A stretch of DNA of 46,684 nt from a virus, in the IMG/VR virus record IMGVR_UViG_3300043219_000162, positions 1 to 46,684 of that record; one strand, written 5' to 3'. Of the stretch, positions 7,289 to 15,576 are shown piece after piece (position 1 is the stretch's first letter; each line of letters opens with the position of its first letter). The notes beneath the pieces were generated by a model that ran no database searches, was not told the DNA's origin, and saw only the letters and a list, made by a program, of their open reading frames with translations. Made by a program: the position numbers and the translations under genes.

Positions 7289-8260
7289 TTACCCGCTGAT
7301 GCTTCTCCGCAACTCTCGAATTTGGAGAGCCGCCTTGGTATCCGTTATCTGCTGAGTGAGGGCAGCAACCAACTCCGCTCCCGGCTCAGTGATGGGGCTC
7401 TCTCCCTTGGATGGGAAAGGCTCACCGAACTTGCTGAACAATTCCTCTGCCGCTCCTTCAAGCTCCTCCTGCTCTGATTCCCAAGCCCCCTTGGTACGGA
7501 CCTTCTCAACGGCTCCTTTGAGTGCCGAGAGGTTGTACTTGATCTCGCCGTCTTCAACAACACAGAGAGGGAACTTGTACCCGGTCAAACTCTCAGAGTT
7601 CTCCGGGTCAACCCACAAGTGAAACTTGGCAAATGTTGACCACTGCTCCGGGGTCCAATCCTCCGGATCATCGTCACCGATGAAATCCCGGAAAGCTTTC
7701 CGGGCAATACCCGGTTCAAAGTCCTCAGCAGTGGAGAGGTCCAAGGAGGAGGAAATTGGTATCACTCCCTTGACCCCTGTTGGCTTGGCTCTGGGATTGG
7801 CTCCCCATGCAACAACCGAGATTTCCCAAAGCCGGATTTCCTTGAGGTACCGGACCTTCTTTTCCTTGTGGTACTCATCCTTCAACACATCAAAGCCGAA
7901 GCTGAGAGCATTGAGGATTTTCTCCTTGATCTTGGTCCGGACTTCTTGGGCAGTGTCCACAGAGGAGAACCGGGCTTTGAATTTCAAACCCTTCTCGTCC
8001 TCAAATGCTTCCTCAACTACTCCGATCACTGCCTTACTCCCGCCGAAAATTTGATGGGAGTCCATGAGCTTGACCATCCGCTTGGGGATGCGCTCCTTGA
8101 TAGTCTTCTTGAAAGCCCCTTTGACGACAACCTCTCCGTAGGAGTCAACGTTGCCAAAGACAGAGGCGTACCCTTCCAAAGTCCCGGAGGAATCTTCCGA
8201 GTCTCCCGATGCTTTAACCTCTAGGGTTGCGGCATCAGGATCAAAGTATTTTTTCTTCAT
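7289..8260 (-). CDS. Prohead maturation protease (HK97 family)
   Basis: 323 residues. The protease domain covers about residues 1-170: 'GYASVFGNVDSYGEVVVKGAF', the catalytic His in 'MDSHQ' (about residue 69) and catalytic Ser in 'NALSFGFDV' (about residue 120), then 'LWEISVVAWGANPRA'. It cuts the capsid delta domain during head maturation. The C-terminal 150 residues contain a W/P-rich segment ending in helices ('FSKFGEPFP'), an extension seen in part of this family. Start ATG 8260 has an AGAGGAAA site. Confidence 0.92.
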   Translation of the reverse strand: MKKKYFDPDAATLEVKASGDSEDSSGTLEGYASVFGNVDSYGEVVVKGAFKKTIKERIPKRMVKLMDSHQIFGGSKAVIGVVEEAFEDEKGLKFKARFSSVDTAQEVRTKIKEKILNALSFGFDVLKDEYHKEKKVRYLKEIRLWEISVVAWGANPRAKPTGVKGVIPISSSLDLSTAEDFEPGIARKAFRDFIGDDDPEDWTPEQWSTFAKFHLWVDPENSESLTGYKFPLCVVEDGEIKYNLSALKGAVEKVRTKGAWESEQEELEGAAEELFSKFGEPFPSKGESPITEPGAELVAALTQQITDTKAALQIRELRRSISG

Positions 8261-8291
8261 TGGTTTCCTCTCAAGGTTGTCTCTATTGGTA

Positions 8292-8299
8292 ATTATCGG
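8292..8299 (-). promoter_or_regulatory. Class 2 promoter-like element CCGATAAT
   Basis: CCCGATAATTACCAATAGAG lies just after the stop of the minor head gene and about 30 nt before the protease start. It matches the element at 2456-2463 almost base for base. It could drive protease, capsid and decoration genes. Confidence 0.45.
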
Positions 8300-8306
8300 G
8301 TTGTGA

Positions 8307-9212
8307 CTAGTTCCTCCAACTCCGTCTCCTTGGGGGACGGTTGGAAAGGAGCTTGTACAGCAAAGCGCAACGGCAATTTATGATCTCTTTTGCCGCCGCT
8401 CCAAGGGAGTCATCTCCGGGAAACATGAGTTGCGAGGAGCCAACCTTAAAAGCTTCCTCAAACCATTTCTTTTGCCCGTCTGCTCTCTTGTGAGTGTCTC
8501 TAGTCCGGCCATCAAATGTGGCGTCCCAAATCTTCCGGAGGTTGGCTTGTGGTTGAACGTTTCCTCCTATGCTGAAATGAGTTGCTGCATTGGAAGAGGA
8601 GTTTACTTCAGTCCGGGCAATGAGCTTTGCCCTCCTCCGGCTGAATGGATACCCCTGCTCTAACATGCTTGCTGTATCAAAGAGGGAAACTCCATCCCTG
8701 TTTGCCCGGTCAACTATTCTCCGGACCAAAGTCTTGGTTGATTGATTTACTCTCGTTATGTGAGTTGCAGTGTGAGTTCTGTTCCAGTCTTGAAGGACAA
8801 CTAAATCAAATGGGTCAACCTCATCAAAGGGGTCTTTGAGTTGCCGTCCGGCTCTCTTTACAAAATGCCGTTCAACATCATAGAGCATGGTGGAATATTG
8901 GGGATGGTACTGAGGGATGAGAAAATCCTCAATCACTCTGTCAACAGCATGGACATCCCCTCCTGAATCCATGAATGCCTTTGCCGCCTTGGAAGCCGCT
9001 GCCCTGAAGACATCCCCAAATTTCTTAGCCCATATCTTTTCAAACTTCCTCCGGTCTGAATCAACGGACTTGACCTCCATGAGATACCCAACCTTATAGG
9101 AGGAGATTTCCTCCGGCATATCCAAGGGCAAACCTTTGAACAGATTTTCCACAAAGAATCTCACAGAAGGCTTTGCCTCTGCTATCCGGATAATTTTTGG
9201 CAGTGTATGCAA
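8307..9212 (-). CDS. Minor head protein, Mu gpF-like head morphogenesis domain
   Basis: 301 residues. The C-terminal half has the full Mu F signature: 'ARTEV', 'WDATFDGRTRDTHKRADGQ', and 'GAAAKEIINCRCAL'. Such proteins help assemble or thread DNA at the portal vertex. The N-terminal half is helical. The only start after the upstream stop is a TTG (9210-9212) with AGAGG 6 nt upstream; the N-terminus from there looks coding, so I accept the TTG. Confidence 0.88.
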   Translation of the reverse strand: MHTLPKIIRIAEAKPSVRFFVENLFKGLPLDMPEEISSYKVGYLMEVKSVDSDRRKFEKIWAKKFGDVFRAAASKAAKAFMDSGGDVHAVDRVIEDFLIPQYHPQYSTMLYDVERHFVKRAGRQLKDPFDEVDPFDLVVLQDWNRTHTATHITRVNQSTKTLVRRIVDRANRDGVSLFDTASMLEQGYPFSRRRAKLIARTEVNSSSNAATHFSIGGNVQPQANLRKIWDATFDGRTRDTHKRADGQKKWFEEAFKVGSSQLMFPGDDSLGAAAKEIINCRCALLYKLLSNRPPRRRSWRN

Positions 9213-9235
9213 TCGAAGCCTCTATGAGGGCTTAC

Positions 9236-9279
9236 GCCTCCCGGATGGGCTCTCTCCCCTTTGGGAAAGTCCGGGAGGC
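9236..9279 (-). other. Inverted repeat between portal and minor head genes
   Basis: Arms 9236-9245 and 9270-9279 (10 bp, perfect) flank 24 nt that contain a second short pairing. The gap between the two genes is 133 nt, long for this genome. No clear T-run follows, so it is best called a structured intergenic RNA element. Confidence 0.45.
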
Positions 9280-9345
9280 TCTCAGCCCCCTCTTTGCTCA
9301 CTCAGGGATACTGCCACTGAGGAGCCGCCAAAAGATTGGCAATTC

Positions 9346-10695
9346 TTATTCCTCTTCGTCTTCGTCATCCTCATCAGCATCCTCATCAGCATCCTCAACG
9401 GTCTCAGTCTCCTCCTCTTCCTCCTCTTCCTCAGTTGGGTCATTCACAACTTCATCATCAAGAGGAATTTCTCCAAGAGGAGTTAAGGATGCCGGAGCCC
9501 ATGCAACGTCTCCCCATGGGACTTCCTCCATGCCAAGACCCAACCGGGCATTGATAGCATTGATGGGCCAAAACATTTTGGCAAGGGTTTCTCCCATGTC
9601 AATCTTCATTTTGAATGCTTCCCGCATTGCAGGAACTTCAGAGAGGTCATACCCAACGCGGATGTCTGGACCCCACATGGGAGCAAGGGTATAATTGAGT
9701 TTCATCTTGACCCAATCGAGAAGACCGATGATAGTATCCTCCCAAAAGCTTAGACGAGCAATGCCGAAGTTGTTGTACTTAGCATCCGGTTGTGCTCCAA
9801 CAACCTGAGGAGGAACTCCATGGACGGCGCAGATCTCATACTTGTTGATTATTCTTTGCTCCAAGAAATCAAGATCCTTCTGAGACAGTGAGAGTTGCTT
9901 CCACTCCATGCCGCCCCATAGCACCATAGTCCTGTGGAGATTGCCCTTGGTGAACTCCTGCTCAATCGTTTTCTTGAGATCCTGTTGGTCCTCCTGCTCA
10001 AGGGAGTCTGCCGGAATTGTGAGAACTCCGTTGGGGACAGCGGAGTTGTCAAATATCGTCTGGTTCCAGTTGATCGCTGCATTCTCCGTTTCTATGGTCC
10101 TTGCAGCAGCAGTCAACGGACTCATGCCGGTATAGGGGTCCAGTGGATCAACAAATTTCCAATGGATGATTTGATCCGGCTTGAATATGACCTTCTTCCC
10201 CTCATACTGGAACCGATACCCGGAAAGGAAAAGCTTGGGATGAGGGATGGGCTTCATCATGTCCGGACGGACAGAGTATATGTGATGGGGTTGCCCGGTT
10301 TCTTTGTTGTGGACGATCTCCCAGTAATCATCTCCGGACAGGAACAGATGGTTTGCCCAAGTTTGGAACCACTGCTTTCTATCTGTGAATGGATTGGGAC
10401 GAGCAAGCAGTTGCTCCAAAGGATGCCCCGGCAGAGGAGTCAAACTTCCATCTTCTCCTTGCTTGTACACTACCCAAGGGACGGAGCCAACCGCCTCTCC
10501 AATCGCGTTGATGCAACGGTAAACCCAAACAGAGGCTTTGTATCCATGCTTTGCTGCCTGCTCATAGGAGAACCCGTCTTTGAAGAACTGCCCGAATCCG
10601 GAAAACTTTTGGGCCAACAAAGCCGAGATGATCTGTGTAGACTGCCCGGTCTGTTTGGTTGTGAAAAAGTCTCCAACTGCGTTCAAAATGCCCAT
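9346..10695 (-). CDS. Portal protein (HK97 family)
   Basis: 449 residues. Typical portal patterns: 'ASVWVYRCINAIGEAVGSVPW', 'HPLEQLLARPNPF', 'LFLSGDDYWEIV', 'IIHWKFVDPLDPYTGMSPL', 'NSAVPNGVL' and 'EICAVHGVPPQVVG'. It forms the dodecameric DNA channel. The last 40 residues are almost all Glu and Asp with short DNA repeats (9355-9440), an acidic tail of unknown use. The ATG at 10695 has no clear ribosome site but lies 6 nt after a class 2 element, so its mRNA may be leaderless. Confidence 0.95.
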   Translation of the reverse strand: MGILNAVGDFFTTKQTGQSTQIISALLAQKFSGFGQFFKDGFSYEQAAKHGYKASVWVYRCINAIGEAVGSVPWVVYKQGEDGSLTPLPGHPLEQLLARPNPFTDRKQWFQTWANHLFLSGDDYWEIVHNKETGQPHHIYSVRPDMMKPIPHPKLFLSGYRFQYEGKKVIFKPDQIIHWKFVDPLDPYTGMSPLTAAARTIETENAAINWNQTIFDNSAVPNGVLTIPADSLEQEDQQDLKKTIEQEFTKGNLHRTMVLWGGMEWKQLSLSQKDLDFLEQRIINKYEICAVHGVPPQVVGAQPDAKYNNFGIARLSFWEDTIIGLLDWVKMKLNYTLAPMWGPDIRVGYDLSEVPAMREAFKMKIDMGETLAKMFWPINAINARLGLGMEEVPWGDVAWAPASLTPLGEIPLDDEVVNDPTEEEEEEEETETVEDADEDADEDDEDEEE

Positions 10696-10701
10696 ACTGT
10701 T

Positions 10702-10709
10702 ATCATCGG
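10702..10709 (-). promoter_or_regulatory. Class 2 promoter-like element CCGATGAT before portal gene
   Basis: GAGCCGATGATAACAGT directly precedes the portal ATG. If GATGAT acts as a -10 box, transcription would start at or next to the ATG. Confidence 0.35.
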
Positions 10710-10710
10710 C

Positions 10711-11343
10711 TCAATCTGAGATCCAATCTCCGGCTCCCGGAGGAGCATACCGAGAGAACCTATCTTGTAGAAGAGCCAATGCCTCCTTCCGTGTCTTTGT
10801 TACCTCTCCTTGAGTACAGTCCAACTCCTCTGCAATAAGCCTCTCTGGAACATCTTCAAGGTAGAAGCGGACAAGGCAGAGTTTATGCTCGTCTGAGAGT
10901 TCCTCCTCCATGTAGCTAATTATCCGGAGGAACAATAGATGATTGGAAGTTTGCTCCTCAAAGTGGTCCGGAGCTTGAAGCATGAAGAAGCGGGAGGGGT
11001 CAACAACTTCATGTCTATTTTCATACGTTGTCTCTCTCGCCAAGAGGTCAAGCATCTCCCCTTTTATTCTTGGGTAGGCAAAGGTTGTGAGCTTTGTTCC
11101 TTCGTTCCTCCTCCACTTACTAAGAGCCTCAGAAAACCCTTTCAGCCCCGCGCCAATCAAATCTTGAAAGGTGATAGAGCCAACATTCCCTTTGAACATC
11201 TTCTTGGCCAACCCCTTTATCATTGGGTAGATATCGGCCTCCCCCTTGCCAGTGTCATAGACAAGGGAGTCAACCCGCGTAATAGAAACTTCTCCGGAGG
11301 TTCTCCGGAGTTGGCTTTGTTCCTGTGTCCGTTGAAGTTTCAA
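10711..11343 (-). CDS. Phage-encoded sigma factor, FliA/SigB-like sigma70 family
   Basis: 210 residues. Region 2 lies at about residues 55-105: 'ITFQDLIGAGLKGFSEAL' then 'LTTFAYPRIKGEMLDLLARE', matching the 'DLVQ.G..GL..A...FD...G..F.TYA.PRIRGEI' pattern of FliA, SigB and SigF. Region 4, with a helix-turn-helix, is near residues 155-200: 'ELSDEHKLCLVRFYLED' and 'LIAEELDCTQGEVTKTRKEAL'. Start is TTG (11341-11343) behind AAGGGA. It likely redirects host RNA polymerase to late phage promoters. The genome carries repeated CCG(T)ATNAT elements resembling a FliA -10 box, which may be its targets (inference). Confidence 0.85.
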   Translation of the reverse strand: MKLQRTQEQSQLRRTSGEVSITRVDSLVYDTGKGEADIYPMIKGLAKKMFKGNVGSITFQDLIGAGLKGFSEALSKWRRNEGTKLTTFAYPRIKGEMLDLLARETTYENRHEVVDPSRFFMLQAPDHFEEQTSNHLLFLRIISYMEEELSDEHKLCLVRFYLEDVPERLIAEELDCTQGEVTKTRKEALALLQDRFSRYAPPGAGDWISD

Positions 11344-11364
11344 TGGTCTTTCCCTTCTCTCCTC

Positions 11365-12681
11365 TCAACCGACAAATGAAATCCCAATTGGGATCTTCGG
11401 CTCCATCACAAAGGTATTGTAAGAGCCGCTTGTTGCGTCTGCTTGGTCATCATGATCCGCCTCAGGTACTAGTAGAAGTTCACTCAGCCAATGAGCATTC
11501 CATGGAGCATTGCAGACAGTCACTTGCCCCTTCTCACAAGCTCTTGCAAAAGGATTCCATCTGCCCGCCTTGGGTCCGCTTGCTGGAATGCCTTTGAAGT
11601 TGTACCCCTTCAGGACTTTTCTATAGGAGGAAATAACTGTCTTGCCGGAGGAGCCGGGTTCTTGCTCCATCCGGACCCGAACATTTCTACCGTCCGCTGA
11701 TGCCGTTGACCAAACCATGTTCTCAACCCCTTCCGGGTCTAGTTGGTCTCTCCGAACATCCTCAACGAAGTACCTTCCAGTCTTGATGTCCTTGGCAATC
11801 AAAGCTCCTACAGTCCAATCCCCGCCTCCCTTAGTTGCAGCACAGTCCCAAAATCTGACTCTCTCCACAAGAGGAGGAACAAAGTCCGCCCATTCTCGGA
11901 ACCATTCCCGCTTGAAGACTGCTCCGTCCGGAACGATGTCCCAATCTCCATCCTCCCTTTGCTTCCTTGTGATCGGATCAAGGTTGGACAGAGCCTCCCT
12001 GTAAGACTCGATATCCGCATGGGGATTGTCCTCAAGCTTTGCAGGAATGAAAGCTCTCTTAGGAGGAGGATTAGTGATGAAGCGATCCTTGACCCATTGA
12101 TGTCCAATGCCGCCCGGATTGCTTGCCGCCCGCATCCGGAGAGGGACGGGGAATCCCTTGAGCCTCCGAAGCCGTCCAAAGAGGAATGTGTACTGAGACT
12201 CTAGGAACTGAGTCAACTCATCAAAAGCAATGTACTGAAACTCCGGGCCATCATAGTTGTACTTGTCCTTCTCATGTTGGAGGTACCCGAATACTAGCTT
12301 GGCTCCGGAGGGAAACTCGTATCTGTGGGCTTCATTGTTCCAGTGAGCATCCGTCCCCCTCAGCCAATTGTGTGCTCTATCAAGGATAGAGTTTGGCATG
12401 TTTAACTGAGGGTAAGTTCTTCGGAGGATGAGAGCAGAATAATCCGGAACATGGACATACTGAAGAGCCGCCATTAGAATGGCTTCTGTTTTTCCTCCTG
12501 CCGCCGCTCCTCCATAGAATGCCTCCATGCAATCGAGGTTGAGGAAGATGCCTTGCCGAGGAGTTGGGACTTTGGGGATGTAGTGATTAAGCTTGGGGAA
12601 TAGCAGAGAGCGGAGGTATTCTTCGGTCTTTAACCTGTGAACAAAGTGTACATGGCGTTTTTGAGGTACGACCAATTGCAT
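11365..12681 (-). CDS. Terminase large subunit
   Basis: 438 residues. The ATPase domain has Walker A GGAAAGGKT (residues 57-65), Walker B 'YIAFDE' (about 149-154) and 'ASNPGG' as coupling motif. The nuclease domain has acidic residues in 'RFWDCAATKGGGDWT' and in 'DHDDQADATSG' near the C-terminus. It pumps and cuts DNA during packaging. It lies upstream of sigma factor, portal and head genes. No small terminase gene is adjacent; a candidate is at 29077-30120. Confidence 0.95.
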   Translation of the reverse strand: MQLVVPQKRHVHFVHRLKTEEYLRSLLFPKLNHYIPKVPTPRQGIFLNLDCMEAFYGGAAAGGKTEAILMAALQYVHVPDYSALILRRTYPQLNMPNSILDRAHNWLRGTDAHWNNEAHRYEFPSGAKLVFGYLQHEKDKYNYDGPEFQYIAFDELTQFLESQYTFLFGRLRRLKGFPVPLRMRAASNPGGIGHQWVKDRFITNPPPKRAFIPAKLEDNPHADIESYREALSNLDPITRKQREDGDWDIVPDGAVFKREWFREWADFVPPLVERVRFWDCAATKGGGDWTVGALIAKDIKTGRYFVEDVRRDQLDPEGVENMVWSTASADGRNVRVRMEQEPGSSGKTVISSYRKVLKGYNFKGIPASGPKAGRWNPFARACEKGQVTVCNAPWNAHWLSELLLVPEADHDDQADATSGSYNTFVMEPKIPIGISFVG

Positions 12682-12693
12682 GATTCATCATTT

Positions 12694-12710
12694 GAGTGGT
12701 TCCTCCACTC
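12694..12710 (-). promoter_or_regulatory. Hairpin presenting a ribosome site upstream of terminase
   Basis: GAGTGG-AGGAA-CCACTC forms a 6-bp stem (12694-12699 with 12705-12710) with the Shine-Dalgarno-like GGAGG partly in the loop, 12 nt before the terminase ATG at 12681. It could regulate terminase translation. Confidence 0.4.
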
Positions 12711-12796
12711 TTGCTGACAATCTGCCAATCGGTCTGTCCATGCTGCCTCAGTTACACCAAAAGTTCTCCTCCTACTGCTTATCCGGATAATATCAC

Positions 12797-12828
12797 AAAA
12801 GACCCGGAGGAGTGCAAGCCCCTCCGGG
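12797..12828 (-). terminator. Rho-independent terminator after thyX
   Basis: CCCGGAGG and CCTCCGGG pair (12803-12810 with 12821-12828; 10-nt loop) and on the minus strand are followed by TCTTTTGTG. It ends the thyX operon. A CCGGATAAGC element follows at once (12777-12787), a possible start of the terminase transcript. The 176-nt gap from 12682 to 12857 holds no gene except a possible 17-codon reading frame. Confidence 0.75.
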
Positions 12829-12857
12829 CCATAGTACTCAAAGAGATGGAGGTCTAT

Positions 12858-13808
12858 TCAGACCTTGGGATGCCCAACTGTCAGATACTCTCCTCTAAAG
12901 TCCCCGGTTTCATGGACTTTGATGTCCGGCAGGAGTTCCGGACAGAGAGGATACATACAACGGAAGAGGCGGACAGCAAGCCGCCGGATTTCAGGTTCGG
13001 CAAAGAGGGAGCCCCGCATATTGAAGAAATGCCGCCATGCTCGAATATTTGCCGTTACCGCAATCGGAGCCTCTGTCTCATTGGGGAGGACTGCCCTTGC
13101 AACTTGGTTGAGAGCTTTCCTCACATCCGTCCTTGACATCCCCGCCGCATCCGGATTGAGTTGCTTGAGGAGGGGAAGAAACTCTTGGGCAACTTCGGAG
13201 TATTCATCCCTTGCCGCATTGATCCGTTTCCGGAACCGGGTATCCAATCCCTCACTCAGGAGGAACTCCGGACGCTGAACAAATCGGAGCTTGGTTCCAT
13301 CAACGTATCGTTGGGAAACCTGAGAAAAAGCAAACCCCGCCCGATGTCTCACCAACTCATGAGTCAAGCTCCGGCTGATGCCGTAGAACAAGAATGAGAA
13401 GTTGGGATGCTCCATAACGGACCCATGTCCGGAATCCAAAATGTTCCGGAAGTATTTCGCCCGTTCTGCATTCTTGGTCCGCCTCTCACCGAAGGACAGA
13501 TAGCAGAGTTGCCCGGTTGCCTTGACAAGAGCCTCTGCCGGAGGAATGGACCAATCATCCTGAGAGTAGAAAGTTTCTGGGAGATAGTCCGCCCCATCCT
13601 CCCCTTCATCGGGAGTAACAAAATCATCAAAGTCCCAGAGGAATCCTCCCGCCCACAGGTTCTCAATTCCTCCTGCATCGGGTTTGCAGAGAGTCGCAAT
13701 CCCCGGCTCTCTGAGGTACTTTGTTCCTAACAGGGTTGTATAGGTTTCAACATCCCAGCGGGGAAATTCCCCAAGAATGAGTTGGCTTGATCTGTTTTCT
13801 TCAATCAA
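12858..13808 (-). CDS. thyX: FAD-dependent thymidylate synthase ThyX
   Basis: 316 residues. It would make dTMP from dUMP with methylene-tetrahydrofolate, NADPH and FAD. The core has 'GHGSVMEH', the ThyX motif starting at RHR (residues 154-156) and ending 'SQRYV', and a C-terminal 'NIRAWRHFFNMR' with the conserved Arg/His residues. Two points are unusual: an N-terminal extension of roughly 85 residues before the core, and eight instead of seven residues between RHR and the Ser of SQRY. The start overlaps the previous stop as ATGA. It is the last gene before a strong terminator. Confidence 0.93.
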   Translation of the reverse strand: MIEENRSSQLILGEFPRWDVETYTTLLGTKYLREPGIATLCKPDAGGIENLWAGGFLWDFDDFVTPDEGEDGADYLPETFYSQDDWSIPPAEALVKATGQLCYLSFGERRTKNAERAKYFRNILDSGHGSVMEHPNFSFLFYGISRSLTHELVRHRAGFAFSQVSQRYVDGTKLRFVQRPEFLLSEGLDTRFRKRINAARDEYSEVAQEFLPLLKQLNPDAAGMSRTDVRKALNQVARAVLPNETEAPIAVTANIRAWRHFFNMRGSLFAEPEIRRLAVRLFRCMYPLCPELLPDIKVHETGDFRGEYLTVGHPKV

Positions 13809-14323
13809 AACGGTAACACTTCCTTTCCTAGTTTTTCGAGCAGAGGAGCATTCTGTTTCCGGATCTTAGCAACAACCTGCCGCTCCTCAACGTTCTGCCG
13901 TTTCTTCTTCACAGAACTAACAGGAGTTGCCAGCAGAAAAGGAGGGCCATGATACCGCCCCTTTGGATAGATCTCTGTAGAGAACCGGGAGCCCTCCTCC
14001 CACCCATGAGTATTTTTTGCCCATTGCCACCACCAAAACCCCATGAACTCTGCAAGCTCATGGTTGAATACCCAGAGCCGCTTTCTCAAGATGTTCCGCC
14101 CCTCTTCTATGTTCCATTCAAGGAACTTTATCCGGCAGAGGAATTGGACGTTCTGTTGGAACTCCCGCTTGAATACATGGGAGGAGTCCCCCTCCCGGAA
14201 TCCCCAGAGCCTCTCGACAAACTGAGCTTGCTTGGTGTCCTCCACAGGAATCCCGGCGACAACCTCAGTATTGAGGTCATAGAAATTGACAAGATAGGGA
14301 AACCTGATAACTTGCTGAGTCAT
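13805..14323 (-). CDS. Unknown protein upstream of thyX
   Basis: 172 residues from the ATG at 14323, which overlaps the upstream stop as ATGA; a longer frame starting at 14428 would run 100 nt into the previous gene and is less likely. The protein is rich in aromatic residues ('FMGFWWWQWAKNTHGWEEG' region) and has a basic C-terminus. I do not recognise a family. Its coupling to thyX by ATGA may hint at a role near nucleotide metabolism, but nothing in the sequence shows it. Confidence 0.7.
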   Translation of the reverse strand: MTQQVIRFPYLVNFYDLNTEVVAGIPVEDTKQAQFVERLWGFREGDSSHVFKREFQQNVQFLCRIKFLEWNIEEGRNILRKRLWVFNHELAEFMGFWWWQWAKNTHGWEEGSRFSTEIYPKGRYHGPPFLLATPVSSVKKKRQNVEERQVVAKIRKQNAPLLEKLGKEVLPF

Positions 14324-14634
14324 GCCGGAGAGTCCGCGAGTGCATAGATGAACTTGAAGTTGTACCGCTTTTGGGCCTTCTTCGCCCATGTCGGGAGCGT
14401 AGAAACTTTCTTGAACCCATACTCCCAAATTTCCTTTGGAGTATTGACCCGGATGAAATCCCGGTCTGCAAGATCCCGGCTTGAGGCAATATAGATATAC
14501 TCATCCGCCTTGGTCTTCCGGAACAATACCGCCTTGGGTTCCTCCTTTGAATGGAGATCGAATTCAACCCCCTTGAGTCCGCTCTTCTTCAGTGTGAATA
14601 ATCTCACTGTACTTTCCCTCCTGTTCCCGGCCAA
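14320..14634 (-). CDS. Unknown small protein
   Basis: 104 residues, strand-rich, with 'VRLFTLKKSGLKGVEFDLHS' and 'YIYIASSRDLADRDFI'. No motif recognised. It overlaps the upstream membrane protein by 31 nt and the downstream gene by 4 nt, so it is part of the thyX operon. No signal peptide or metal site is visible. Confidence 0.7.
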   Translation of the reverse strand: MAGNRRESTVRLFTLKKSGLKGVEFDLHSKEEPKAVLFRKTKADEYIYIASSRDLADRDFIRVNTPKEIWEYGFKKVSTLPTWAKKAQKRYNFKFIYALADSPA

Positions 14635-14867
14635 CCCTTCGGAAGAATTCCTCCTCCTGCAATTGTGCCGTCTTTATTCATCGTTCCAGAATTCATCATC
14701 CATGTCCCGAGAATCTTTGCAAGGTTGTCATCCACCAACTTTTGCAAGATAGCTTGGACCCGATTGATGAGGGCATAGCTGAGCAGGTACGCAAGCAGCA
14801 TTGCTCCGTATACCCAAAGCCACGTTGCCCAAGTTGTCTGATGAACCACAACCTCAGTTATCTGCAT
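14604..14867 (-). CDS. Small membrane protein, holin candidate
   Basis: 87 residues. One strong hydrophobic segment (about residues 13-35, 'WATWLWVYGAMLLAYLLSY') is followed by an amphipathic helix and a glycine-rich C-terminus 'TIAGGGILPKGWPGTGG'. A holin or another inner-membrane role is possible, but a single membrane segment is not specific. It overlaps both neighbours. Confidence 0.65.
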   Translation of the reverse strand: MQITEVVVHQTTWATWLWVYGAMLLAYLLSYALINRVQAILQKLVDDNLAKILGTWMMNSGTMNKDGTIAGGGILPKGWPGTGGKVQ

Positions 14868-15183
14868 TCACTTTCTTTCCCTTCTGAGAGCCGCTGAGGG
14901 GCTCCCGGACAATCCGGAGGGTCAATCCATCCGGAAAGTATTTGAACTCCATGGAGGCTCCCGGAGGGATGCGGATAAGGCTCCCATCCGCATCTGCCCA
15001 AGCCTCACTGAGAATCTTTGCCGTGTTGGCTTGCCGCCTTGCTGCCTTGACCTCCCACCAATCGAGATAAAAAGGCAAGAGGAGGAGGAGGACAGGAACT
15101 CCGACAAGGGCAATCCTGCTCCACAGAAGCCGCTTTGGCTTGTCCTTAGGAGGAGGAGCAGTGCCTAGTTTTGGGTTTGGCAT
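14854..15183 (-). CDS. Single-pass membrane protein
   Basis: 109 residues. A Pro/Lys-rich N-terminus (residues 1-20) precedes a membrane segment at about 22-42 ('RIALVGVPVLLLLLPFYLDWW'), then a soluble C-terminal domain with 'GSLIRIPPGASMEFKYFPDG'. Type II topology with an outside C-terminus fits the charge distribution. Function unknown. A class 2 promoter-like element lies 24 nt upstream of the start, right after a terminator, so this is probably the first gene of the thyX operon. Confidence 0.7.
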   Translation of the reverse strand: MPNPKLGTAPPPKDKPKRLLWSRIALVGVPVLLLLLPFYLDWWEVKAARRQANTAKILSEAWADADGSLIRIPPGASMEFKYFPDGLTLRIVREPLSGSQKGKKVNADN

Positions 15184-15206
15184 GTTTCATCCTTTCGTCA
15201 CACTGA

Positions 15207-15216
15207 GATTGTACGG
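15207..15216 (-). promoter_or_regulatory. Class 2 promoter-like element CCGTACAATC
   Basis: CCCGTACAATCTCAG lies directly after the T-run of a terminator and before the 15183 gene with its GAAAGGA site. Terminator followed at once by this element is the arrangement expected of a promoter. Confidence 0.5.
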
Positions 15217-15221
15217 GAAAT

Positions 15222-15249
15222 AGAAAAGGCTCCGGAGTGACCCGGAGCC
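15222..15249 (-). terminator. Strong rho-independent terminator
   Basis: GGCTCCGG pairs with CCGGAGCC (15228-15235 with 15242-15249, 6-nt loop), followed on the minus strand by TTTTCTATTT. It ends the short transcript of the 15295-15576 gene. Confidence 0.85.
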
Positions 15250-15294
15250 GAGAAGGCGGGAGGGGAGGTTCCTCCTCCCTCTTCCGTCTTGCCT

Positions 15295-15576
15295 TTAGGC
15301 AAACTGAATAATGTAGAGACTCGCCAACACTGCCTTGACTGCCGCTTTGCCAGTCCGGCCAACTCCGCAAGCCATGGAGAAACTTTCTGCCGTCTCCATG
15401 TTCGCTCCCCACAAAGACCAGAACTCACCGTTGCCGGAGTTCTTCGGGTAGTACTTGATAGTTACATTGCCCTTGGAAGTCTGAGCAACCATGTGCTCTC
15501 CGCATCGCTTTGCCCGCCTCAGGTCTGCATCCGCCGCTTGATTCCGGATCTTTTGGACTGTGTTTGTGTTTGCCAT
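15295..15576 (-). CDS. Small early protein with MANTNTVQ start
   Basis: 93 residues, basic, unknown function. It shares the first eight residues and the whole upstream region with the gene at 19982-20254; the bodies differ. It has its own sigma70-type promoter, whose -10 box ends 5 nt before the ATG, so the mRNA is probably leaderless, and its own terminator at 15222-15249. A monocistronic, strongly promoted small gene suggests an early host-takeover protein (inference). Confidence 0.75.
   Translation of the reverse strand: MANTNTVQKIRNQAADADLRRAKRCGEHMVAQTSKGNVTIKYYPKNSGNGEFWSLWGANMETAESFSMACGVGRTGKAAVKAVLASLYIIQFA

Noticed and set aside
9355-9440. Short tandem repeats such as CATCCTCATCAG near the portal end
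   Set aside because: They encode the Glu/Asp tail of the portal protein and are explained by low-complexity coding.
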